From CAYVQF01 sp964454015 (GTDB lineage: Bacteria; Myxococcota_A; Bradymonadia; UBA4248), in contig CAYVQF010000004.1 of NCBI GenBank assembly GCA_964454015.1, positions 1 through 64,000 of the forward strand: DNA of 64,000 bases. Reading direction: 5' to 3'. The notes beneath the pieces are model-generated. The model did no database searches, was not told the origin of the DNA, and saw only the letters and a program-made list of their open reading frames with translations. Every line of letters begins with the position of its first letter. Position 1 is the first letter of the stretch. The translations under genes and the position numbers were made by a program. Shown piece by piece: positions 27,112 to 35,500 of the stretch.

Positions 27112-28689
27112 TCAGCGATCGGGATCGATGAGCCAGTCCTCGTAGAACATCTCCATGCGGCCAAAGGTCACGGCGCCAAAGACGTTGACCACGATGCCCA
27201 CCACCATCAAGGTGACGAAAATCCATCCGATGCGCCGGCGGTTGAGGGCCAGCAGCAGGATCATGTAGGGCGTGTAATCCAAGGAGAAGCGGAAGCCGTA
27301 CTGCACCCAGCCCGTGTTCTGGTAGAAGAGGCCCGGGACGGCCACCGCCGCCAGCGCCAAGACCAAGGCCCAGAACCACTTGCGATCCAGGGGACGGCAA
27401 CCCGAGCGGTAGGCCAAGAGGTAGAGCAGGGGGGGCGTGGTCAAGAACAGGCTCATGCCGTGCTTCGAGAGCAGGACATAGGGCTCGTAGAGCTGAATGC
27501 GCGGCAAGAGGGCAAAAGCCGCCAAGAGGTTCTTCGACAAGAAGTGATAGTTGAAGAGCCCGTAGCGCTGAATGCGGGTGATGCCGCCCTGGGCCAGGTA
27601 GGTGTGGCCAAACTCGAAGGGGTTGTCGAAGCGGGCCTGGTTGAACCACATCAGGCTGAAGCCCACGGCGAGGATCGGCGCCGCGAAGAGGACGGATTTC
27701 CACAGAAAACTCCCCCACTCGCTGCGGCGCAAGCGCCCGTCGGGGAAGAACAAGAAGTAGGCGAAGAAGACGAAGGAGAAGGCCAAGGGCGTGCGCGTGG
27801 CGAAGGCCATGGCCAAGAACAGGCCTGCCAGCAACGGGTGCCGGGTGCCGATGGATGCCCAGATATAGAGCAAGGTGAAGGTGATCCCGATGACCAAGGC
27901 CGTGAACCACACCTGGCCCAGGATGGAGCACCATAGGACGTTGGTCCCGGCACCAAAGAGCACCGTCAAGATCACGTTGTCACGGGTGCTGCGGGTGCTG
28001 ACGCCAAAGCGGCGCAGCCGCTCCAAGACGAAGAAGAAGAGCAGGACGTTGAGGGCCGCAAAGAACAGGGTGAACTGGACGTCGTTGAGGCCCAGCTTGC
28101 GCGGATCGCGCAGATCGACGCCCGGGCTGTCCACGGCGGGGATGAAAGGCATCATCAGCACCGCCGGCCCAGGGGGGAAGGACACGTAATAGGTCAGCTC
28201 CTGGGGGCGACTCAGATCGCGATCCTGGGCCTTGATGATGTAGATGTCGCCGCTCAGCGTTTTGAACTTGCCCGCCTCGCGGTCCAGCCAGATGCCGCGC
28301 AGGGTCTCGCCGCCGCGCACCGGGAGAGAGAGGACGCTGGCCCAGTCGTTGCCGTGGGGCGGCGGGCTGAGCAGGTGCAGTTGCCCCTGGCGGAAGGCGT
28401 GGGCCTGGTAGACGAAGTGGGTGTCTTCGCTGGGTTGGCCAAAGCGGTTGTAGCTCAGCCCGGCGTAGAGGCCGAAAGAGATGGAGAAAATCGCGCCGGC
28501 GACCAAAAAGGTCTGGAGCCAGGCCAAGCGACGCCGGCGAATGTAGCCGGCGACCCCCTCCTGGCGCAGTGTCCGCACCAGGCCCCAGGGGGTGAGCGGC
28601 GGAGGGGCGTCCTCGCGCCCAGGCACGCGCTCCGCCACGAGGGGAGGTAGGCCGCGGTCGGCAGGGTGAACACAGATGTCTTTCTTCAT
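27112..28689 (-). CDS. Polytopic membrane protein, GT-C glycosyltransferase-like
   Basis: A 525-aa inner membrane protein. A cytosolic N-terminus of about 55 residues leads to a first span (FLVAGAIFSISFGLYAGL), then a soluble loop of about 120 residues containing EDTHFVYQAHAFRQGQLHL. The rest has nine or so further spans. The layout, with an acidic 'ED' pair in the first large loop, is like GT-C enzymes (ArnT/PMT/DUF2029 class) that move sugars from polyprenyl-phosphate carriers. That link fits the polyprenol-phosphate mannose synthase encoded later in the window but is only an inference. The ribosome site is weak. It shares direction with the zinc-ribbon protein upstream. Confidence 0.75.
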   Translation of the reverse strand: MKKDICVHPADRGLPPLVAERVPGREDAPPPLTPWGLVRTLRQEGVAGYIRRRRLAWLQTFLVAGAIFSISFGLYAGLSYNRFGQPSEDTHFVYQAHAFRQGQLHLLSPPPHGNDWASVLSLPVRGGETLRGIWLDREAGKFKTLSGDIYIIKAQDRDLSRPQELTYYVSFPPGPAVLMMPFIPAVDSPGVDLRDPRKLGLNDVQFTLFFAALNVLLFFFVLERLRRFGVSTRSTRDNVILTVLFGAGTNVLWCSILGQVWFTALVIGITFTLLYIWASIGTRHPLLAGLFLAMAFATRTPLAFSFVFFAYFLFFPDGRLRRSEWGSFLWKSVLFAAPILAVGFSLMWFNQARFDNPFEFGHTYLAQGGITRIQRYGLFNYHFLSKNLLAAFALLPRIQLYEPYVLLSKHGMSLFLTTPPLLYLLAYRSGCRPLDRKWFWALVLALAAVAVPGLFYQNTGWVQYGFRFSLDYTPYMILLLALNRRRIGWIFVTLMVVGIVVNVFGAVTFGRMEMFYEDWLIDPDR

Positions 28690-28820
28690 GGGCCTGATGG
28701 GGGCGAGCGAAGGCGGGACGCGTCGCGTGCGCCGCCATCGCCGCGCACGTGCCCGCGCAAACTAGCAAGTTGCGGCCGGCCCTTCAATCATCCACGCCAA
28801 CCCGCTGTGCTCAGCGGCGA

Positions 28821-29489
28821 TCAGAGGAGCAAGACCGCGGCGATGATGGCGCCGATGATCACCACCACGCCGACGGCGACGGCCACCTTGGCGCCGCCTC
28901 CCCCTTTGGCCGGCGTGCCCTCTTTGGCCTTGACCATGGCGCCGTCGTTGGCGGCAGCAGGGGCGCTCTTGGCGCTCTTGGCGGCCTTGGCCGGCGCCGG
29001 GTCCGCGCCGCTCAGCTTGGCCAAGCGCGCCGCCATCTCCGGGTCGAGGTCGCGCCCCTCGACGGGAGGCAGGGCCTCGTCGCCGCCGCCACCGCCGTCG
29101 AGCCCGTCGAGCTCACTGCCGAGGCCGGCCCAGGCGTCGGCGTCGAAGACCGTATAGAAGCACTTCGAGTTGGTGTAGACCTCCTCGAAGGCGTCGATGA
29201 CCACCTTGTTGCCTTCGTACTTCATGCCGCGCAAGCGCTTCAGGTTGCGCTCGTAGCGGTCGATATCGCCCTGCCGTTGGGCCATCTCGTCTTTGCGAAC
29301 CCGGTACTCGCGCATGATCACCGAGGCCTTGGCCTTGAGATCGAAGACGTCGAAGTCCTCGCCAAAGGGGCCCGTTTGAATAGGGGTGTCGATGCGAAAG
29401 CGCTGGTTCAAGATCAAGGGCCGCTTGCACTGCTCGCACTGTACGGGCGCCTCGGCGTATTTCTTCTCACAACGTGGGCAAATATACAT
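28821..29489 (-). CDS. Tail-anchored zinc-ribbon protein
   Basis: A 222-aa protein. The start at 29489 is fixed by AGGAG 6-7 nt upstream, rather than the longer frame from 29528. Residues 4-21 form a zinc ribbon (CPRC and CEQC). The middle has charged helices (ASVIMREYRVRKDEMAQRQ) and a Gly/Asp-rich linker. The C-terminus, after an Ala/Lys-rich low-complexity stretch, is a single hydrophobic segment (VAVAVGVVVIIGAIIAAVL), so it is held in the membrane by its tail with the ribbon facing the cytoplasm. The family is unrecognised. It belongs to the same group of zinc-ribbon proteins as two others in the window. Confidence 0.78.
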   Translation of the reverse strand: MYICPRCEKKYAEAPVQCEQCKRPLILNQRFRIDTPIQTGPFGEDFDVFDLKAKASVIMREYRVRKDEMAQRQGDIDRYERNLKRLRGMKYEGNKVVIDAFEEVYTNSKCFYTVFDADAWAGLGSELDGLDGGGGGDEALPPVEGRDLDPEMAARLAKLSGADPAPAKAAKSAKSAPAAANDGAMVKAKEGTPAKGGGGAKVAVAVGVVVIIGAIIAAVLLL

Positions 29490-29600
29490 ATGACACTCCT
29501 TTGTGGCCGCCTTCGGGGGAACGGCCAAGACACACCCTTAAGCCATGCGGGCTCACTCTAGCCCACCTTGGCGGCCTTGTCAGGTGCGCCGCGCGCGCGC

Positions 29601-31256
29601 TCAGGGCACCACTTCGCCATAAGCCTGCAAGGCCACGTCGTCGCTGGCCAGCTCCAACAGCCGCAGGTGCTTGCCGAAAGGCGTGGGGACGGGAAAGTAG
29701 AGGTGCTCCTCGGCCAAGAAGCGCAGCAAGCGCGTGGTGACCGCGTCGGCGCTCAGATCCACGGCGCGCGCCACCTCGGCGTCGCCCACCGTGGCCAGGA
29801 CCTCGACGCTGACCTGGCGGCTGCGGACGAGCGGGCCGTCGACCTCCAAGTCCAGGGTCAGCGCCACCTCGACCTCGGCGCTGGCGATGGTGACCCACAG
29901 ATCTTCTGCCTCCCCGAGGAAGTCGTAGCGCAAGCGCAGGGGCGCCAGGCGCAAGCGCGTGCCGCCCACGGCGCTGACGCGCGGCGCCGTCAGGAGCTGG
30001 AGACGCAGCAGGCCGCTGCGGCCAAAGGCGAAGGTCGGGTGGTTGCTCAGCTCGGGAAAGAGGGGCGTGGCGAGGGGATTGACCGTGGTCGCCAAGGGAG
30101 GCATGCCGGCGCGGTCGAAGCGCAGCTCGGCGCAGAAGAGACCGCTGCGCAAAATGCGCCAGAAGGCGGCCTCCAAGAAGGCTTGGTCGAAGCGCATCAA
30201 CAAGTCGTAGGGTTGGCCGCTGGGCGTCGTCTCGGGCAGCGTCTCGGGTGCGAGGGCGCGGCTGACGGGAAGGCTCGGTAGGACCAAGCCGTCCATGCAG
30301 CGGGCGAGGTTGGCGCTGACCAAGAGGTCCAGCACCAGGTCGAGACCGCCGGGCTGCACGGCGAAGGCGCCCTCGGACCACAGGCGCGACGCCGAGACCC
30401 AGGTGGCCAGGCGCAGGGGCTGGGCGGCGAAGAAATCATCGGCCACAGGGTGCAAGGTGAAGCCCCCCTGGGGAAAGGCGAGGGTCTCGGTGAAGAGCGC
30501 CTGGAGGGTGGGCAGGAGCACCTCTGCGGCTTGGGTGGCCATGCGGCGGTCGATCTCCGTGGCCAGGCGCGGCCAATCGATGCTCGCCAGATCAAAGGCG
30601 CAGCTCTCGCTCTCCTGGAGGGTGGGCGCCGCCTCGGCGCTCAAGGGCTGGTGCAGGGTGGTCTGCCACTGGGGTTGGCGGCTGGCGATGTGCGGCGCGA
30701 CCCTCACCTCCAGGTGGCGAGGGTGGAGGTCGATCTCCACGCGGCAGATGCTCACCGTGCTGTCGCGGGTGTGGCGGATGCTGGCCCGGATGGGTTCGCC
30801 GACGTAGGTCGCGTCCAGCAGGATCGCGCCGTGGTCTGGGACCAAGGAGAGATCGGTGAGGCTCAGTTGGCCGCTGAGGGGGCCGAGGAGAAGCTCGACC
30901 TTGTCCTCGCTCTGCTCGATGGAGCCGAGGGTCCAGGAGAGATCCAGGGCGGCGCGGAAGGCGTCGTCGAGCTCGGCCGTGACCGCCTCGAAGTAGCTCG
31001 GCCGCAGATGGAGAGCGATGACGGCCTCAGCGGCTTGGCTGGGAGCGGTCGCTTCCAGGGGACCCCACTCGACGCGGGAGCAGGCCGAGAGCGCCAGCAT
31101 CGCGGACAGCGAGACCCAGGCGGCACGCCACGGGGGGCGCGGCGTGGGGTGTACGCGACGCAGGTGGGGCCGCGGGGGGGCGGCGGGCGCACGCCCAAGG
31201 GGACGTGGAGACCGAGAAAGTGCGGCGCAGGGGAGGGCTGCGGTGCCGGGAACCAT
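29601..31256 (-). CDS. Envelope lipoprotein, T family member 2 (possible lipid-binding TULIP-like fold)
   Basis: A 551-aa lipoprotein. After a long basic n-region (about 50 residues) comes SAMLALSAC, the lipobox. The mature part is beta-rich with amphipathic helices. Near residues 353-373 it has FLEAAFWRILRSGLFCAEL, which matches FLDHALWAAYNTGALCIEV at the same relative place in the first half of the large gene at 32542-36978. The arrangement of an elongated beta half, this helix-Cys-Glu element and a second half (VALTLDLEVDGPLV) recalls two-lobed BPI/TULIP lipid-binding proteins. That fold call is inference. It starts 9 bp after the stop of the upstream P gene with AAAGGT as a ribosome site, so it is the last gene of an operon. 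Confidence 0.7.
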   Translation of the reverse strand: MVPGTAALPCAALSRSPRPLGRAPAAPPRPHLRRVHPTPRPPWRAAWVSLSAMLALSACSRVEWGPLEATAPSQAAEAVIALHLRPSYFEAVTAELDDAFRAALDLSWTLGSIEQSEDKVELLLGPLSGQLSLTDLSLVPDHGAILLDATYVGEPIRASIRHTRDSTVSICRVEIDLHPRHLEVRVAPHIASRQPQWQTTLHQPLSAEAAPTLQESESCAFDLASIDWPRLATEIDRRMATQAAEVLLPTLQALFTETLAFPQGGFTLHPVADDFFAAQPLRLATWVSASRLWSEGAFAVQPGGLDLVLDLLVSANLARCMDGLVLPSLPVSRALAPETLPETTPSGQPYDLLMRFDQAFLEAAFWRILRSGLFCAELRFDRAGMPPLATTVNPLATPLFPELSNHPTFAFGRSGLLRLQLLTAPRVSAVGGTRLRLAPLRLRYDFLGEAEDLWVTIASAEVEVALTLDLEVDGPLVRSRQVSVEVLATVGDAEVARAVDLSADAVTTRLLRFLAEEHLYFPVPTPFGKHLRLLELASDDVALQAYGEVVP

Positions 31257-31265
31257 GCGTAACCT

Positions 31266-32552
31266 TTAGGGTAAAGCCAAGACTTCGATGCGGGGGCGCG
31301 CCGTCGCGGTGCGGTTCACCGCTGCCAGGTAGCGGCCGCGGCCCGGGGCGATGACCAGGTCGGGGTTGAAGCCTTCCGTGGCGAAAGGGAGAGGCGTGTG
31401 ACGCCAGCGATCGCTGAGGCGGCGCGAGAGGACCAGGTGGCGGTGGCGGGCGTCTTGGTGGATGACCACTAGGGTCTCGCCTTCAAAGGCTAGGGTGGGC
31501 ATCTGTCCGACCACGTGCTTGATGACCACGTCATTGGCTTGCCAGCGGAGGCCGTCGTCGGCGACTTCGATGGTGGGGACGCCGGCGGGAAAGCGGGCTA
31601 CTTTGAGGGTGCCCTCGGTGTGGTCGGTGTAGGCCACGGCGACCGTGCCTTTGAGGTCGACCCCGAGGTCGGAGAAGCGGCCGACCCGGGTCAGGGGCTC
31701 TGGGGTGGCGCCGCGGTAGGTCTCGCGATCCCAGCCGTCGACGACCTGCACGGTCCAGGCGCTGGCGCTCTTGCGCGCCAAGCGGAGGCTGCCGCAGTCG
31801 CCGTCGTGGTAGGAGATGAGGGGGGTGCTGCCCTGGGCGACGATGCGCACGCCAAAGCCCAAGCCGCGTCGGGCGCGCTCTCGCTGCTCGGCGGGGCACT
31901 GCTCGGCCGGTGGGAGGCTGCGATCGCTGCCCGTGTCGACGAACTCGATCTGCCAGATGCCTTCTTGGCGTTTGGCATAGCGCAGGGCGCGGTGGCTGAG
32001 GTCGCGATAGGCGACGTGGGCCACGTCGTCCGTGGCGATGGTGAGGCTCAGCTCGGCGCCGACGCTGGCCGTGGCGTCGATGATCTCCGTGCGCCAGCGG
32101 CCCTCGGGGTCGAGGTAGGCGAACTTGGCGTGGTGGTTGCTGGCGTCGTAGTAGGCGATGGCTGGACGATCGTCGGCGAAGAGGGCGAGGGAGGGTGAAC
32201 GCCCGACGTCACCCAAGCTGTCGACCACCTGGTAGCGGACGCGGGCGTCCTCGGGATCCCAGACCCCAAAGAGGAGGTCGCCCCCCTCTTTGGCATAGGC
32301 AGCCAGGTAGACTTCGCCCTTGGAGGACAGGGCCAGGGAGGGGCTCTGCTCGGCGCGCCGCTCTGGCACCTCGTCAGGGGCGACGCAGCGCTTGGCTCCG
32401 GGGTCGCAGTTCGTCACGGGGGAGCAGGTCAAGTCGGCGCAAGGATCGACCCGGTGGGGCTCATCGCAGGCCAGAGCGCCCAGGCTGAGGGCGATGACGG
32501 CGGACCAGCGCCACCGCCAGCGCCACGCCGTGTTGGCCGGATCAGCGGACAC
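31266..32552 (-). CDS. Lipoprotein with propeller-like repeats, P family member 2
   Basis: A 428-aa lipoprotein read from a GTG complementary to 32550-32552, which overlaps the end of the upstream gene by 11 nt. The start is inferred because the open frame further upstream is a shadow of that gene. The segment SAVIALSLGALAC is the lipobox. A Cys-rich element (DPCADLTCSPVTNCDPG) follows, then six or so repeats of the form PSLALFADDRPAIAYYDAS / HAKFAYLDPEG, as in six- or seven-bladed beta propellers. It is a clear paralogue of the second half of the upstream gene (residues from about 930). It probably lies on the outer or inner membrane surface as a binding protein; ligand unknown. Confidence 0.78.
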   Translation of the reverse strand: MSADPANTAWRWRWRWSAVIALSLGALACDEPHRVDPCADLTCSPVTNCDPGAKRCVAPDEVPERRAEQSPSLALSSKGEVYLAAYAKEGGDLLFGVWDPEDARVRYQVVDSLGDVGRSPSLALFADDRPAIAYYDASNHHAKFAYLDPEGRWRTEIIDATASVGAELSLTIATDDVAHVAYRDLSHRALRYAKRQEGIWQIEFVDTGSDRSLPPAEQCPAEQRERARRGLGFGVRIVAQGSTPLISYHDGDCGSLRLARKSASAWTVQVVDGWDRETYRGATPEPLTRVGRFSDLGVDLKGTVAVAYTDHTEGTLKVARFPAGVPTIEVADDGLRWQANDVVIKHVVGQMPTLAFEGETLVVIHQDARHRHLVLSRRLSDRWRHTPLPFATEGFNPDLVIAPGRGRYLAAVNRTATARPRIEVLALP

Positions 32553-35500
32553 TGCGCACCAGCTCGGGTCGGAAGGTGGTCGGTGAGCTCTGCTGGTTGA
32601 CCACGAAGTTGATGACGTAGAGGGCTCCGCGCGCCATGACGTGATCGCTGAAGAAGCCCCAGGCGCCGGTGTAGGTGCTCTCCCGGCCCGCGCCGGCGAG
32701 GATCTCCTGGACGAAACCGCCTTCTTGGCGCTCGGCGATGTTGAGCTGGAGCGCGCTCGCGTCCTGATAGACGATGGTGGGGACCCCGTTGACGATGTGG
32801 ATGGAAGCGTCGGCGCCGACCACGTTGACCCCAAAGCCCCAGAGGTCGGCGCGCAAACCGTCGTCCACGACCTCGATGGCCGAGCCGTCGAGCTTGCGAT
32901 AGAGGAGGCGCTTCTCGTCCCAGTCCACGAAACTGAGGTGCTCCATGCCCACGTCGTCGATGGCCACGCTGGGCCACAGGCCGAGGTTGCCCGTGTCGAC
33001 GCCGCCCTCTTCACCGGCGATGGTGAAGGGAGGGGCGAAGGTGCCGTCGCTGTTCTGGCGCACGCCGCGGAGGTTGCCCGCGACGCTGTCGTAGTAGACC
33101 ACCAAGACCCGGCCGTCGGCATAGCGGGCTTGGGCGGAGAAGAGGCCTACGCCGCGCGGCCAATCGCTCGGCACCATCAGCTCGAGGACGTGGTCGCAGG
33201 CACCATCGGCGAAACAGCGCTCACCTGCGGGGCAGGCGCCGCCGCAGGAGGCCGCCGGGGCGCTGGCCTCGCACACCCCGAGGGAGGCGCGGCACAGGGT
33301 GCCCTCGGGGCAGGGCAGCCCACAGGGGAAGGCGATGGGCACCCGGTCCAGGGTGCTCACCTGCCAGTCCGCGGCGCTCTGAGGATCGGCGCTGCTCGCC
33401 TGGGCATAGCGCAGCTCGGCATAGAAGACGCCATCGTCGCGGTGGGAGACGGTCATGGCGGCGATGCCAGGGGCGCCCGTCACGGGGTGCAGGGAGATGG
33501 AGGTCCAGTAGCCGCCGCGCCCCAAAGCGTCGACGGTCATGACGCTCCAAGTCCAGGTGCCGTCGTCGGCGGGCACGCCACGGGCGTAGCGCAGCGCGCT
33601 GTGGTCGACGTCTTGATAAGAGAGGTGCGCCACCCCCTCAGCGCCCACGGCGATGTCCGTGTGGCGGCCCACGTTCTCACCGCGTTGGCGGATTCCGCCG
33701 CGGGGACCGTCGGTGGCACCCTCCACGGGCGCGTCCCAGGGCACGCCGTCGACGAAGGACCAGTGGATGGCGTCGTCGTCGTCCAGGACGCCGACCATCA
33801 GGTCGCCGTAGTGGCTGTTGTAGGCGCTGAAGAGCACCCGGTCATCGGCGGTGGCTGCGGCGGTGTAGGTGCCGAAGCGGCCCATGGGCAGGGGCGGCAG
33901 CTTCTGGCAAAGGCAGGTCGCCTCGCTGATCTCGCAGGTGGCCGAGACGCCCTCCGTGACCCCTTCGACGACCAAGCGGAAGCCCGGCTCGCACACCACG
34001 CCGGCGCACGCTTCGGGCAACTCCTGGCAGGCGTTGCTCAAGTGGCAGCAGAAGGAGCCCGTGGCGCAGCCGCCTTCACAGGGCTCGCCGCAGACGCAAG
34101 CGTAGTCCACGCACAGCGGAATGAGGCCTTCTTCGCAGCTCATGTCGCACGTGTCGCGATCGTGGCAGCCTTCGAAGCGGCACACCCGACGTCCCTCTTC
34201 GTCTTCGCGGCACACCTCACCGGGGCCGCAGGTGCCGGGCTCGCACAGGTGGGTGATCACACAGCGGCCCCCTTCGCAGTGGTAGCCGTCGTCGCACGGG
34301 CCGCAGGCATCGGGGTCGAGGTCCCCGTCGACCTCGAGCTGATCGCCCCCCGTGTCCTGGAGGTCATCGATGACTTCCACGTTCTCCACCACGCGCACGG
34401 CGTCGTCGCAAGCCAGGGGCAGGCCTGCAACCACCAAGGCGAGGAGCGCCCCGAGCCAACGACGCCAGGGGCGGCGCCAGCCCAAAAGGGCCAGCAGGGC
34501 CGCGCAGATGAGCACCCCCCACGGCGGGAGCTCGCTGCCGCGTCGCATGGTGCAGGTGCAGTCGCTAGGCATGGTCTGGGGATCCACGGGCAGGAGGCCA
34601 GCGCCAACCTCGATGGCGGCGGTGTGACGCGCGACGTTACCCGCGCGATCCTGGACCTCGGCCCGCACCCGCAGGCGACCCTGGCCGGTGAGGGCGAAGC
34701 GTGGGCTCTCGGACCAGGCGCTCCAATCGCCGTCGTTGATCTGGGTGCGATAGCGCAGCTCCGTGGCGCGGCTGACATCGTCCCGGGCGATGATCACGCC
34801 ATCGCTGCCATCGACGAGGAGCTCTACGGCCTCGATGTGAGGTGGCGTCCAGTCGACATCGACCAAGACTTGGGCGGGCGTCGGGTCGAGGGCGCGGTAG
34901 TGGCCCACGGGGCGCGCCCGCACCTCGATGACGTGGCGGCCGGGGAAGAGCAAGGCCGGGTGCCGCACTCTGAGGAGCGGGCCGGGCTGGAAGACCGACC
35001 ACAGGGAGCGCCCGATGCGGTAGCTGAACTCCATCTCCGCGTCGCGCCACTGGGCGGGCACCTCGGCGGCGACGGCGATCTCCGCCGTGGGCCACAGGTC
35101 GTGGTGGTCACCGGTGAAGCGGGACCACTCGACCCGACCGCGCGGGTCGAGGAGGCGCACGATGGGGAGATCCACCTGGCGCAGCGTCGCTGAGGTCTTG
35201 ACGGCCACCGAGAGGGCGCCAGCGGTGCTGTATTGGAGACCGGCAAAAATGCCCAAGAGGCTCTCGTTCTCGATGCTGATGATCTCTTTGACGTCGAGTT
35301 CGAAGCCCATCACTTCGGGGAGAAGGAAAGGCTCGGCGATGGCGCCGGCCAGATCGGGCAAGAACGCGCCGATGAGGCCGGGCAGGAGGCTCTCCATCAG
35401 GGCGGGCGATTCGCTCAAAATCTCCATGTTGCGGACCTGGAGGCGAGTGATGGCGCCGTCGAGGCTGCCGATGACCGGCAGCAGACCGTTGTCGGGGGTG

